Part shown: piece by piece, positions 1-9,373 of the stretch | Layout of the letters: every line of letters begins with the position of its first letter | Numbering within the stretch: the stretch's first letter is position 1 | NCBI GenBank assembly: GCA_937973635.1 | Contig: CALJJZ010000065.1 | Location: forward strand, 1 to 57,337 | Direction: 5' to 3' | Origin: an uncultured Bacillota bacterium | Lineage (GTDB): Bacteria > Bacillota > Dethiobacteria > DTU022 > UBA8154 | Length of the DNA: 57,337 nt | Notes under the pieces: model-generated | The model's input: only the letters and a program-made list of their open reading frames with translations | Told to the model about the DNA's origin: nothing | Databases searched by the model: none | Program-made: the position numbers and the translations under genes

Positions 1-82
1 ATTAGTTATATATCTCGTGCTATCACAAGATATCACGCAATTACGTCAAAAAGCAAAATCACCCCGCTTGGGGGTGAAAAAA

Positions 83-115
83 ACTATCCACCTCGCATAA
101 AGCTACTTGGATAGT
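83..115. repeat. Perfect 8-bp inverted repeat in leader of amphi-Trp gene
   Basis: Arms ACTATCCA (83-90) and TGGATAGT (108-115) are exact reverse complements separated by 17 bases, and lie about 50 bases before the first start codon. This could be an operator or an RNA stem. A shorter GC hairpin at 60-76 (CACCCC/GGGGTG) precedes it; its T-rich side is on the minus strand, so it could be a terminator for a leftward gene outside the window. Confidence 0.35.
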
Positions 116-166
116 GAGTTTCCGACTTTATGAAAAATCTCTTAAAATTAAAGGGGTGTAACGGGA

Positions 167-538
167 ATGGGCGAACAGCAATTTAAACATGAATCTTACC
201 AGGACCGGGGAGCTGTGGTTAATTTGCTGCGTGAGATCCTGCGCGGTTTGGAGAGGGGGACACTGCGTTTTGCCGACAACAACGGAGAAATTGTGGTTAA
301 TCCCGAAGAATTGATGCAGCTGGAGATAAAGGTAAAAAAGAAGGAAGGCAAAGCCCGTATTGCTTTTAAACTGGAATGGAAAGATGATGCTGCAGAGCAG
401 CAAGTAGAGAAGGACGCTTTTTTAAAGATCGAAGCCGTAGGGCAAGAAGAAACGACAGGGCAGGAGGAAGCGGCAGGGCAAGATGAAACTGCAGGACAGG
501 AGGAAGTCGGAGCAGACAGGGAAAGCATGCCGGAATAA
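167..538 (+). CDS. amphi-Trp domain-containing small protein
   Basis: A 123-residue acidic protein. Residues about 10-75 follow the amphi-Trp domain pattern: a helix with alternating Leu/Arg (VNLLREILRGLERGTL), a beta segment of alternating charged and hydrophobic residues, and the closing motif KLEWKDD. The family is common beside anaerobe metabolic genes and has no settled biochemical role. The C-terminal tail is a four-fold hexapeptide repeat of the form GQEE(T/A)(T/A), encoded by an 18-bp tandem DNA repeat at about 440-511. AAGGGGTG lies 9 bases before the ATG. The next gene's nominal start overlaps the tail, suggesting cotranscription. Confidence 0.7.
   Translation: MGEQQFKHESYQDRGAVVNLLREILRGLERGTLRFADNNGEIVVNPEELMQLEIKVKKKEGKARIAFKLEWKDDAAEQQVEKDAFLKIEAVGQEETTGQEEAAGQDETAGQEEVGADRESMPE
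440..511 (+). repeat. Four 18-bp tandem repeats coding GQEExx
   Basis: Four imperfect 18-bp units, each beginning GGGCA(A/G)GA or GGACAGGA, encode the acidic tail of the amphi-Trp protein. Copy-number change would keep the reading frame. The nominal start of the following gene (483) lies inside the array. Confidence 0.7.
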
Positions 539-1682
539 CCGAAAAAAAGTGGAGAAAAAAGCATATCTTGAAGCAAAGCATGAGATCACAGCCTGGGACA
601 GGGAAGTTTTTAAATCCCTGATCTCCGTCGAACTTACAGAAAACCAGATTAGTGCTGTTCTCAGCCCGGAGATCGTTTTCCCGCGCCAAAAGAATGTCCT
701 TGCCATTCACTGGCACCCGGAGACAGTACCCCTGGACTTAATCCAACAGCGCCTTGAGTTGCTCTACCCCAATAAGGAAAAGGCCCTGGTCATTCCGACA
801 CAACACAACGAACTGCTCAGTTATGGTCGTTTTAGCGGTGTGGAGATTGACTGCTATGCCAGGGAATTTAACTTAAAAATCCAGCTGCTGCTGCATTTTG
901 AAAAGAGCAGGGCAGAAAGCGCGGATACGTTAAAAGCAGTGCTCGCCCATACTTTTAAATACAGGTCTACCCAGTTATTTGATTTTATCGATCTGATTAT
1001 CGATCAGAAAAGGGAAAACCTGCTCCGGGAAGCTGTCCATGAAACAGGCTGCGGCAGCGAGGTAGTAAATTTTACCAAAATCTATGTGACCAAGCTCAAA
1101 AATTTAATCGAGATGCATTATGCAGAGATCCCGCCCATAGCGCTGAAAAATAAGCTGCTCAGGTTTTACTTCCAGCATTTAAGGGAGTATTTCGAGGACA
1201 AACTCGTAGACCGTGCCCAGGTGCTCCTCAATGCGGTAAAAAAAATAATGAAAAGGAATTTTAAACTTGATTATTTTTACGAAGTCCAGGAGATTATCGA
1301 AGAAGTAAGGGGCATCGGCGGCGGCATCATTGTTCCTCACCCCGAACAGTTCTGGCCGGTATTGCTGGCCGATTACGACGTTGACGGTTATGAAGTGTGG
1401 AACCCCCAGTCCCGGGAGTTTACCGATTTTTTAATTAATGTAGTGAGAAGGAAAAACGAAACAAGGAGCTATAGGGAGCGGCCCCTGCTTGTTACCATGG
1501 GTGACGATTGCCACCTGGGAGATATCATTGCCCCTCAACTTTACAAAAGGGAAGAAAAAAAAGTACGTGAGGTGGGCTACCAGGAAGCATGGGAGGACTT
1601 TGCTGTGAAAAAAAATTTAATTATGGGCGGCTTTACCATCGAAAAGATCATAGAAGAATACCGGCAGAGGCTGTTGGGCTAA
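483..1682 (+). CDS. PHP-like metal-dependent phosphoesterase-family protein, function unknown
   Basis: About 377-399 residues. I do not recognise a named family with certainty, but spaced motifs resemble a PHP metal-binding fold: HWHPE near residue 76, a downstream HNE, PHPEQFWP in the second half followed by a DGYEVWN strand, and GDDCHLGDI near the C-terminus (the Asp-x-His metal motif). The middle is helical and basic. The ATG at 483 overlaps the preceding gene by 56 bases; an in-frame GTG at 549 would remove the overlap but has no good ribosome-binding site, so the start is unsettled. The gene sits directly before the SbcD/SbcC-like pair, so a nucleic-acid or phosphoester role is possible but unproven. 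Confidence 0.55.
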   Translation: MKLQDRRKSEQTGKACRNNRKKVEKKAYLEAKHEITAWDREVFKSLISVELTENQISAVLSPEIVFPRQKNVLAIHWHPETVPLDLIQQRLELLYPNKEKALVIPTQHNELLSYGRFSGVEIDCYAREFNLKIQLLLHFEKSRAESADTLKAVLAHTFKYRSTQLFDFIDLIIDQKRENLLREAVHETGCGSEVVNFTKIYVTKLKNLIEMHYAEIPPIALKNKLLRFYFQHLREYFEDKLVDRAQVLLNAVKKIMKRNFKLDYFYEVQEIIEEVRGIGGGIIVPHPEQFWPVLLADYDVDGYEVWNPQSREFTDFLINVVRRKNETRSYRERPLLVTMGDDCHLGDIIAPQLYKREEKKVREVGYQEAWEDFAVKKNLIMGGFTIEKIIEEYRQRLLG

Positions 1683-1781
1683 TTTTTACGTGACTTTAAA
1701 GCCTTAAGTCCTTCTCTCCGGCATAATAAGTGTGAATATTTTGAAAGGAATGACGCAGAGAGGGTAAGACAGGAGGATAAG

Positions 1782-3062
1782 ATGGATTTTAAGTTTATCC
1801 ATGTTGCCGATATTCACCTGGACAGCCCCCTGCTTGGGCTGGAGCGCTACGAAGGGGCGCCGGTGAAATTTGTGCGGGGCGCCGTGAGAAAGGCTTTACA
1901 AAACCTGGTGGAGCTTGCTCTGCAGGAAAAGGTGCACTTTATCCTCATTGCCGGCGACCTTTACGACGGCAACTGGCGCGATTACCATACCGGGCTTTTT
2001 TTCGTCTCGCAGATGGCCAAGCTGAGGGAAGGGGGCATCAAAGTTTACCTTATCCGCGGGAACCACGACGCTGCCAGCCAGCTTACCCGCAGGCTCCGCC
2101 TGCCGGATAATGTAAAAGATTTTGCCACGGACAAGCCCGAAACCGTACTGCTGGACGAGCTGGGGGTGGCTGTCCATGGGCAGGGTTTCCCCACGCCTGC
2201 CGTTAGCGAGGATCTAGCCAGGCGCTATCCCGGTCCGCTGCCGGGTTATTTCAATATCGGCCTTTTACATACCTGCGCCACGGGGAGGGAAGGGCACGAG
2301 AACTATGCTCCCTGTGATATAGCCTACCTGGCAAATAAGGGGTACGCTTACTGGGCCCTGGGCCACGTCCATCAAAGGGAAGTCCTTGGGGAGGACCCCT
2401 GGATTGTCTTTCCGGGGAATATCCAGGGCCGCCAGATTAGGGAAAGGGGAGCTAAAGGATGTACCCTGGTACAGGTCAGAGGGGGAAAAGTGGAGAAAGT
2501 GGAGCACCGATCCCTGGATCTGCTGCGCTGGAGCCTCTGCCGTATAGACGCTGGGGGCGCCGGGACTTATGACCAGGTTTTAGAGAGGGCAAAAGCGGCC
2601 CTTGACCGGGAGCTTGGTCAAAGCGAGGGGCGCCTTTTGGCCCTGCGCCTGGAGATTTACGGCTCCTGTGAAGCGCACAGCCAACTGGTCGGCGACCGGC
2701 TGCGTCTGAACAACGAGCTGCGGGCCATGGCCTTGGAGCGGGGGCTGGACAGCGTCTGGGTGGAAAAAGTAAAAATTGGGACAGCTCCCCCGGGCAGGGC
2801 AGAGAAGCTGTTTGCCGACAGCCCCGTGGCTGCTCTCTTGCAGTATATACGGGAGTTTGGAAATAATGAGGAGCTTCTCCGGGAGTTGGCCCGGGAGCTG
2901 GAGCGGGACCACAATGCCCTGCCAGCGGAGCTCTTTGCCGACGGGGAGCCGGCTCCCGGGAACCTGGAGTACCTGCGAGGGCTTCTGCCGGAGGTAGAGG
3001 AGCTGCTCCTCTCCCGCCTGTGGCAAAAGGAGGTGCTTAAGGGTGAAAATCAAGCGCCTTAA
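1782..3062 (+). CDS. yhaO: SbcD/YhaO-type DNA repair exonuclease (metallophosphoesterase)
   Basis: A 426-residue calcineurin-like phosphoesterase. The metal motifs appear in order: HVADIHLDSPL (residues 6-16), AGDLYDG (about 60-66), RGNHDAAS (about 90-97), GLLHT, and GHVHQREVL with a later FPGNIQGR. This is the SbcD/Mre11 arrangement, and the length fits YhaO of Firmicutes. Family members use Mn ions to cut DNA ends or hairpins as the nuclease of an SMC-like ATPase complex. The partner gene starts inside this one (20-bp overlap), indicating translational coupling. AGGAGG lies 6 bases before the ATG. Confidence 0.88.
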   Translation: MDFKFIHVADIHLDSPLLGLERYEGAPVKFVRGAVRKALQNLVELALQEKVHFILIAGDLYDGNWRDYHTGLFFVSQMAKLREGGIKVYLIRGNHDAASQLTRRLRLPDNVKDFATDKPETVLLDELGVAVHGQGFPTPAVSEDLARRYPGPLPGYFNIGLLHTCATGREGHENYAPCDIAYLANKGYAYWALGHVHQREVLGEDPWIVFPGNIQGRQIRERGAKGCTLVQVRGGKVEKVEHRSLDLLRWSLCRIDAGGAGTYDQVLERAKAALDRELGQSEGRLLALRLEIYGSCEAHSQLVGDRLRLNNELRAMALERGLDSVWVEKVKIGTAPPGRAEKLFADSPVAALLQYIREFGNNEELLRELARELERDHNALPAELFADGEPAPGNLEYLRGLLPEVEELLLSRLWQKEVLKGENQAP

Positions 3063-6000
3063 TTTAGCAGCCTTCGGCCCTTTCAGCGACTATGAACTGG
3101 ACTTTGAGCAAAACGGCGCCTTCAGCCTGGTCTACGGGCTCAATGAAGCCGGCAAGACCACGGTGCTCAGGGCGATCAGGGATTTTTTTTACGGCATACC
3201 CCAGAGGAGCCCCGACGCCTATCTGCACCCCCCGGCCAGGCTGCGTATTGAAGCTGTCCTGGAGGATAGAAACGGCAGGGAGTTTCAGCTTGTCCGCCGT
3301 AAGGGGGCGAAAAATACCCTCCTGGACGGGGTCGGCAACGTGCTGGACGAAGCTTTCCTCCAGCAATTTTTGGGCTCCATCAGCCGGGAGGCTTTTACTC
3401 TGATGTTTGGCCTGGATCACCGCGGCCTGCGCCGGGGAGGGGAGGAGCTCCTTAAAGGGCGGGGTGCCCTGGGGGAGGCCCTCTTTGAGGCTGCTGCGGG
3501 GATAGGGAGTTTGCGTGAGCTCTTCTTGGAGCTGGAAAAAGAAGCGGCAGAGCTCTTTAAGCCCAGCGGTTCAAGACCTCCCCTTAACGCAGGCATTGAA
3601 CGCTACCTGGGGATTAGAAGAAAAATCACCGAGCTCTCTCTGGAACCGGGGAAATGGGAAGAGCTAGAGAGGAAGTATTTTCAGCAAGAGCAGCAGCTGC
3701 AAGCATTAACAGAAAGGGAGAGGGAGCTTGTCAAAAAGAAGGCTCACTTGGAAAGGTTAAAAAATACCCTCCCCCTGCTGGCGCGGCGCCGCAGGTACCT
3801 GGAAGAGCGCGAAGCCTTGGGGGAGATACCCCCCCTCCCTTCCTCTTTTAAAGAGGAGCGCCTTGAACTGGCAAATAAGCGCCGGGCTGCTGCCTCCCTT
3901 AAAAAGCGGTTGGAGGCGGAAATGGGGGAGCTTAAAGAAGAAAAGGCAAGGATCAGGGTGCCGCAAGAGCTCCTGGAACACGGGGAGGTGATCTCCGCCC
4001 TGCAGGAGCGCCTTGATACCTACCGCAATTATGTCAAAGAGATCTTCACCCTGCAGGGGGAGATGCAAGAGCTGCAGGAGGGGGCCCTCTCTTTGCTGCA
4101 CCGTATCAACCCGTCTCTTTCCAGGCTGGAGGAGGCAGCGTCCTTAAGCATACCTTCTGTCCTGGTGCAGGAGATCAAACAGTTGAGCCTCAGCTATCCC
4201 CAGCTGCGGAGCAATTACAGTTCCGCAAAGAAGCAGGTAAGGGAGCTGACGCATGCCCTGGAAAGGCAGAAAAAAGAAAAAGAAAAAAGCGGTCTGCCCA
4301 GAGATGGGACAGAGCTTCTCCGGGCGCTGCAGCGGGCCGGGAAAAAAGGAGAGCCGGAGCAGCAGCTGAAAGAAATTCGCTCTTTGGCCCATACCCTGGA
4401 AAGGGAGCTGGAAAGGAGGAAAAGTTCCCTCCCGCTCTGGTCCGGTTCCCTGGAGGAGCTGCCGGGATTACCCCTGCCCCTTGCTGCAACGGTGCGCTCC
4501 TATGAGCAGAGATTCAGGGAGCTGGAAGGCCTCCTGGGCAAGGTGGAGGAAAAACTTGCAGAAGAAAGGCAAAAACTGGCTGCCGACGAGGAACAACTGG
4601 CAGGGGCAGGACTGGAAGGCGAGCTGCCTACCCCGGAGCTGCTGGAGGCGGCCAGAGAGCGTCGCCAGCATGGCTGGCACCTGGTGCGCCGGGCCTGGCT
4701 GGAAGGGCGGAGGGACGAGGAAGAAGAGCGGGAATTTTCCGCCGGCCAGCCCCTGGAAGTGGCCTATGAGCTGAGCGTAGTCAGGGCTGATGAAATAGCC
4801 GACAGGCTCCGCTACGAAGCAAAGCAGGTAGAGCGCATGGCCCTGTTGTTGTCGGAAATGGAGAAAAGGCGGCAAAAAATCGAGGAGCTGGAGCAGCAGA
4901 AAGAAAGACGGGCGCAAGAAAAAGGGGAAATGGAAAAGAGCTGGAGTGAAATCTGGAAAGGAACCGGTATTACCCCCCTTTCGCCCTCCGAGATGCTGGC
5001 CTGGCTGGAGCAGTGCCGGGAAATCATGGACGGCATTAACAGACTGGAGGCATATCGCCGGCAGGAGCAGGAGCTGGAGCAGCTTATTACAGAGCACCGG
5101 GAGGAGATTGCCTTGCAGCTTGTGCGGCTGGGTGAACCCGGCCCGGGGGAGGGGGAGTCCCTGGAAATGCTCCTGGAAAGGGCCCAGGATGTTTACAAGG
5201 ACTGCCAGGCTGCGGCCGGCAAATGGGAAAGCATGGAAGCCGTCTGCCGGCAGACAGAGGAAAACCTGACCGCTTCTCGGAGAGAGGAAGAGGAGGCAAA
5301 AAGGTCCCTGGAGGCCTGGGAGAAAAGGTGGTTTGAGGTGTTGAAGAAGGCCGGCCTTGAGGCCGGGCTTTCCCCGGAAACCGTGCGTTCCTATCTGGAG
5401 ATGCTGGAAAGCCTGCTGCAAAAGAAAGAAGAAATTTTTAAAAGACAGGCTACCCTGGATAAAATGGAGAAATACACGGTGGACTTTACCTCCCGCCTGC
5501 GCGTGCTGCAGGAGAAGCTGGCCCCCGATCTGGCCGGGCTGCCGGCGGACTATGCCGTATCGCAGCTGCAAACCCGCTTCTCAAAGGCTGTTCAGGACCA
5601 AAACAAGCTGGAGGACTTGAACAGGCAGCTGGAAAAGGCAGAAGCTACGTACAGGGAAGCTGAAAGGGATTTTCAGGAAGCCCACTCCCGCCTTGCCGAA
5701 CTGGTCCGGCAGGCACGCTGCCAGAGTGAGGAGGAGCTGCCGGCAAGGGAAGAAAAGGCTGCCCGGCTGGCGGAACTGCAGAAAAGCTTAACCGGCCTGG
5801 AAGAAGACCTTTTGTCTTTAAGCGGCGGCCTTTCCCTGGAAGCAATTATCGCCGAAGCAGCAGGGGTTGACGGCGATGCTGTTTCCGGGGAGCTGGAGGA
5901 GGTGGAGCAGGCCCTGAAGGCGGCCCGGGAGGAGCGGGATGCCCTGCAGCAGATCTTTGGCGTTACCAGAAAAGAATACAGGGAAAAAGTGGAAGGGACT

Positions 6001-6546
6001 TCCCTGGAGGCGGCAGAAGCAGCAGAAGAAGCCCAGGGTGTGCTGGCCGGGCTAAAGGTGCAGGCGGAGGAGTACCTGCGTTTGCGCCTGGCCTCCTTGG
6101 TCCTGCGCCGGGGCATCGAGCGTTACCGGGAGGAAAACCAAAGCCCGGTAATCAGGCAGGCGGGGCGGCTTTTTGCCCGGCTGACCAGGGGTTCCTTTGC
6201 CGGTCTAAAAATTGATTTCGATGAAAAAGACAACCCCGTGCTCCTGGGCCTGCGTCCCTCCGGGGAAGGGGTTGCCGTTGACGGTATGAGCGACGGGACC
6301 CTGGACCAGCTTTACCTCTCCCTGCGCCTGGCCAGCCTGGAAAGGTACCTGGAACATAGCGAGCCCCTGCCTTTTATCCTGGACGACCTGCTGGTAAATT
6401 TTGACCGTCTCAGGGCCGCAGAAACACTGAAGGTGCTGGGCGAGTTTGCCAGCAAAACACAGGTACTTTTCTTCACCCACCATGAAAGCTTTGTGGAGCT
6501 GGCGCGCGAAACGCTGCCCTTAAAGGGCATAATTACCCTGGCTTAA
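3043..6546 (+). CDS. yhaN: SbcC/YhaN-type SMC-like ATPase
   Basis: A 1167-residue ATPase partner of the upstream nuclease. The N-terminus carries a Walker A-like GLNEAGKTT after a short beta region typical of Rad50/SbcC/RecF. The middle (about residues 190-1000) is almost entirely Glu/Lys/Leu/Arg-rich heptads, i.e. two long coiled-coil arms. The C-terminal lobe has a signature-like SDGTLDQLYLSLRLA and Walker B LPFILDDLLVNFD followed by FFTHHE. The GTG start at 3043 has AAAGGAGG upstream. There is no obvious CxxC zinc hook in the coil, as in YhaN-like rather than true SbcC proteins. Expected to act in DNA end processing. Confidence 0.87.
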   Translation: MKIKRLNLAAFGPFSDYELDFEQNGAFSLVYGLNEAGKTTVLRAIRDFFYGIPQRSPDAYLHPPARLRIEAVLEDRNGREFQLVRRKGAKNTLLDGVGNVLDEAFLQQFLGSISREAFTLMFGLDHRGLRRGGEELLKGRGALGEALFEAAAGIGSLRELFLELEKEAAELFKPSGSRPPLNAGIERYLGIRRKITELSLEPGKWEELERKYFQQEQQLQALTERERELVKKKAHLERLKNTLPLLARRRRYLEEREALGEIPPLPSSFKEERLELANKRRAAASLKKRLEAEMGELKEEKARIRVPQELLEHGEVISALQERLDTYRNYVKEIFTLQGEMQELQEGALSLLHRINPSLSRLEEAASLSIPSVLVQEIKQLSLSYPQLRSNYSSAKKQVRELTHALERQKKEKEKSGLPRDGTELLRALQRAGKKGEPEQQLKEIRSLAHTLERELERRKSSLPLWSGSLEELPGLPLPLAATVRSYEQRFRELEGLLGKVEEKLAEERQKLAADEEQLAGAGLEGELPTPELLEAARERRQHGWHLVRRAWLEGRRDEEEEREFSAGQPLEVAYELSVVRADEIADRLRYEAKQVERMALLLSEMEKRRQKIEELEQQKERRAQEKGEMEKSWSEIWKGTGITPLSPSEMLAWLEQCREIMDGINRLEAYRRQEQELEQLITEHREEIALQLVRLGEPGPGEGESLEMLLERAQDVYKDCQAAAGKWESMEAVCRQTEENLTASRREEEEAKRSLEAWEKRWFEVLKKAGLEAGLSPETVRSYLEMLESLLQKKEEIFKRQATLDKMEKYTVDFTSRLRVLQEKLAPDLAGLPADYAVSQLQTRFSKAVQDQNKLEDLNRQLEKAEATYREAERDFQEAHSRLAELVRQARCQSEEELPAREEKAARLAELQKSLTGLEEDLLSLSGGLSLEAIIAEAAGVDGDAVSGELEEVEQALKAAREERDALQQIFGVTRKEYREKVEGTSLEAAEAAEEAQGVLAGLKVQAEEYLRLRLASLVLRRGIERYREENQSPVIRQAGRLFARLTRGSFAGLKIDFDEKDNPVLLGLRPSGEGVAVDGMSDGTLDQLYLSLRLASLERYLEHSEPLPFILDDLLVNFDRLRAAETLKVLGEFASKTQVLFFTHHESFVELARETLPLKGIITLA

Positions 6547-6593
6547 ACGGGCGGCAAAGCAGGTGCTTTCTCTCTGCGGCGGCGCCGCAAGGG

Positions 6594-7454
6594 TTACTCC
6601 CGGAAACGCCCCTTCCTTTCCTGGTCGTGGTGGCGGTACACGGGCCCCGGGTTGTATTCCACGCTGGGGCGGCCGGTGCGGGGCTGGGGATACATATCCA
6701 TAAGCGCATATATCTCAGCGGGCATCTCCGTGGAGACGTTGAGGCCCATACCGCGGGCTTCTTCCACGTCGATGGGGTAGTCATGGGTCCAGGTGCCGGC
6801 GGTAAGAGTTGTGGCTATGGCTGTGGCTTTCTCTTCGGGCAGGTGTTTGAGCAGCAGTTTTTTAACCGCCGCCTGGATCTGACGCATGGCCTTTTGCGCC
6901 ATATCTGCCAGCATTACCGTCTGATCATCCATGTCTTTGGGTTCTTTCAGCTCCATTACTTTTAAGACAGAGGCTGCCGGGCACTGGCCCAGCTGCGGGT
7001 CAAGGGGGCCGAGGACGGCGTTCTCGTCCATGACGATCTCGTCGGCGGCCAGGGCGATCAGGGTGCCGCCGGACATGGCGTAATGGGGAATAAAGACAGT
7101 CACTTTGGCGGGGTGGCGCATCAGCGCTTCGCTGATCTGTTCTGCCGCCAACACCAGCCCGCCGGGGGTATGTAGCACCAGGTCCAGGGGGACATTTTTA
7201 TCCGTGAGGCGGATAGCCCTGAGCACCTGTTCCGAGTCTTCAATATTGATAAAGCGGGTTAGAGGTATGCCCAGAAGGCTGAAGGCCTCCTGGCGGTGGA
7301 TCATGGTAATCACCCTGCTGCCCCGCTGCCGTTCAAGCTCGGCGATTTTCCGCGCCCTGGCCGTGGCCAGGAGCTGCTGCTGCAGGTACGGGGTGAGGGC
7401 GGAGATGATGATAAAAAGCCAGAACAGAGGAAAGATGGATTCCACGGCGTTCAT
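6594..7454 (-). CDS. SDH_sah-family membrane serine protease-like protein (ClpP/SppA fold)
   Basis: A 286-residue protein with one N-terminal membrane helix (residues about 5-24) and a ClpP/crotonase-like domain. Visible motifs are LVLHTPGGLVLAAEQI, the oxyanion region, and HYAMSGGTLIALAADEI with the likely nucleophile Ser, as in signal-peptide-peptidase-like and serine dehydrogenase proteinase proteins. The active site would face the cytoplasm if the single anchor is N-out. It is convergent with yhaN and reads leftward downstream of the rhomboid gene (34-bp gap), so two membrane-linked serine proteases sit together. The natural substrate is unknown. Confidence 0.78.
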   Translation of the reverse strand: MNAVESIFPLFWLFIIISALTPYLQQQLLATARARKIAELERQRGSRVITMIHRQEAFSLLGIPLTRFINIEDSEQVLRAIRLTDKNVPLDLVLHTPGGLVLAAEQISEALMRHPAKVTVFIPHYAMSGGTLIALAADEIVMDENAVLGPLDPQLGQCPAASVLKVMELKEPKDMDDQTVMLADMAQKAMRQIQAAVKKLLLKHLPEEKATAIATTLTAGTWTHDYPIDVEEARGMGLNVSTEMPAEIYALMDMYPQPRTGRPSVEYNPGPVYRHHDQERKGRFRE

Positions 7455-7488
7455 TCCCTTCTCCTTTATTTTTATTTGCAGCTAACGG

Positions 7489-8166
7489 TTAACAGTAACC
7501 CCGCCAGCACTCCCAGAAAGGATCGGCCCGGTAGCTGCGCCGCGGGCGGACAAAGGGGGTAAGGAAGACCCCCAGCAGAAAACCGCCCAGGTGGGCCCAC
7601 CAGGCCACTCCCGGGATACCCAGCAGTCCGTAGAGAAGCTGCAGGAAAGCCCAGTAGCCCAGGTAGAAGAAGGCAGGGATCCAGAAAGAGAAGAAAATAA
7701 AAGGCAGGACGATGGTCAGGATGAAAGCCCGGGGGAAGATGATCAGATAAGCCCCCAGCACGCCGGAAATTGCCCCCGATGCCCCTACCATGGGGAGGGT
7801 GCTGGCAGGCATAAAGGAGGCCTGCAGCAGCGCTGCGCCGGCGCCGGCCATAAAATACAGGAGCAAAAACCGCTTTGCTCCCAGCTTTCCTTCCACGGCA
7901 GGGGCAAAGACCCATAAAAACCAGAGGTTGCCGAAGATATGCCCCGGGGAGCCGTGCATAAACATGCTGGTAAAAATACGCCAGAACTCGCCGCCGGGAT
8001 TGGCCCAGAAAGAAACGGGAATAAAACCCCAGGCAGAGATGCCCTCGCCAAAGGCTGCGGGCCCCCGGGATAACTGGAAAAAAAACACAATGATACAGGT
8101 GTAAAGGATCATTTTTGTGCCCAGAGCAGGGCCATGGTAGAGGATGGAGTCGCGTAGGGGCAGCAT
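7489..8166 (-). CDS. Rhomboid family intramembrane serine protease
   Basis: 225 residues from the chosen ATG (8166), which follows GGGAGG with a 6-base spacer and begins MLPLRDS, the usual rhomboid start. An upstream in-frame extension to 8277 is poor protein and is left out. Six or more hydrophobic segments are visible. The family motifs are present: HGSPGHIFGNLWFLWVF (HxxxxHxxxN in TM2), GASGAISG with the catalytic Ser, and AHLGGFLLG with the catalytic His. Rhomboids cut transmembrane substrates within the bilayer. It is divergent from the DUF697 gene, with about 130 bp between starts. Confidence 0.88.
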   Translation of the reverse strand: MLPLRDSILYHGPALGTKMILYTCIIVFFFQLSRGPAAFGEGISAWGFIPVSFWANPGGEFWRIFTSMFMHGSPGHIFGNLWFLWVFAPAVEGKLGAKRFLLLYFMAGAGAALLQASFMPASTLPMVGASGAISGVLGAYLIIFPRAFILTIVLPFIFFSFWIPAFFYLGYWAFLQLLYGLLGIPGVAWWAHLGGFLLGVFLTPFVRPRRSYRADPFWECWRGYC

Positions 8167-8299
8167 AGCCGGCCTCCCGCTGGTTGACATTGTCTTTTTA
8201 AAATGCTTAATTCGTCCACACACGGGAAATTTCCTGCCAGAGGCCTGTAAAAGGCGGCAGAACAGAGAAAAAAACAAAAACTAAACCGGGGTGAAAACC

Positions 8300-9373
8300 A
8301 TGCTGCGTTACCTTAAACAGCTTACAGGGATCATTGTCCTGATCCTCACTTTTTTCTTCCTCCTTTTTGTGATCAACCAGACTGTCCAGCTTGTCTCTTA
8401 TGCCGGTAATGTCAGCCCCGTCTTGGGGCGGGTTGTTTTGTATGCCCTGCTGCTCATCTACGCCGGCATTATCATCATCCCCCTGCTCTGGATCGGAAGG
8501 ATGCCCCGGGCCCTCTTCCCGCCGGAGCAGACGGATGGTGCAGCCTATCATGACTATCTCTGCAAACTGAGCAGGCGGCTCTCCCAGAACCCCCACCTTA
8601 AAGGACTTACCGTCGATGCCGGCGATATTTCCAGTTTGGAAAGGGCCCTGAAGGTATTAGACGAAAAGGCGGACGAGAAAATAAAAGCCGGTGCTGCCAA
8701 CGTCTTTATTATGACCGCCATCTCCCAGTACGGCGCTCTGGATGCTTTAATTGTCCTTTTGGCCCAGTTCCGCATGATCTGGCAGGTAACGACCCTGTAC
8801 CACCAGCGCCCCACTTTAAAGGAGCTGACCTACCTTTACAGCAACGTGCTGGCCACGGCCTTTCTTGCCAGTAAAATAGAAAACCTGGAAATACTGGAAG
8901 AACAGCTGGAACCGGTCATCGCTTCCGTCATGGGCAGCTCCCTCTCTGCGCTGACACCGGCTTTTACCGCTGCGGCCAACATCGTAACCAATGCCGTCAT
9001 CCAGGGTTCTGCCAATGCTTTTTTAACCTTGAGGGTGGGGGTCATAACCAAAATGTACTGCGCCTCTTTGACCAGGCCGGAAAAAGGCGCCATACGCAGG
9101 AGCGCCGCCTTTCAAGCCGCCTCCCTGCTGGGGAAAGTCCTTTCCGCATCGGCATACACTGTGAGCAAAATTGTCTTTAAAGCGGCCACAAAGGCAGGGA
9201 CAAGGCCTCTGCGCCACGGGCAGGAGTTTATTGTCAGCGCTTCCCAAAACGCCTGGGACGCCTCCAAAAAAGCCGGGAAGAAAGGCGCAGAGCTCGCTGC
9301 CGGCCTGAGCGATATGCTCAAACAAAAAAAAGCCAATTTGCTGCGCCAAAAAGAAGAAGAGGGGGAGAAGTAG
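8300..9373 (+). CDS. DUF697-like membrane protein
   Basis: About 357 residues. Two strong membrane helices are near residues 10-28 and 42-62, then a cytoplasmic region with an Ala-rich amphipathic helical block (NVFIMTAISQYGALDAL...) typical of DUF697/YcjF-like proteins, and a Lys-rich C-terminus. The ATG at 8300 is preferred over the GTG at 8291 because GGGGTG is correctly spaced from it. The function is unknown; relatives are often found near small GTPases, but none is adjacent here. Confidence 0.65.
   Translation: MLRYLKQLTGIIVLILTFFFLLFVINQTVQLVSYAGNVSPVLGRVVLYALLLIYAGIIIIPLLWIGRMPRALFPPEQTDGAAYHDYLCKLSRRLSQNPHLKGLTVDAGDISSLERALKVLDEKADEKIKAGAANVFIMTAISQYGALDALIVLLAQFRMIWQVTTLYHQRPTLKELTYLYSNVLATAFLASKIENLEILEEQLEPVIASVMGSSLSALTPAFTAAANIVTNAVIQGSANAFLTLRVGVITKMYCASLTRPEKGAIRRSAAFQAASLLGKVLSASAYTVSKIVFKAATKAGTRPLRHGQEFIVSASQNAWDASKKAGKKGAELAAGLSDMLKQKKANLLRQKEEEGEK

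Noticed and set aside
4468-5571. Minus-strand open frame of about 367 codons
   Set aside because: It is antisense to the coiled-coil region of yhaN; the composition (Leu/Pro/Phe/Gln) is that of an antisense shadow.
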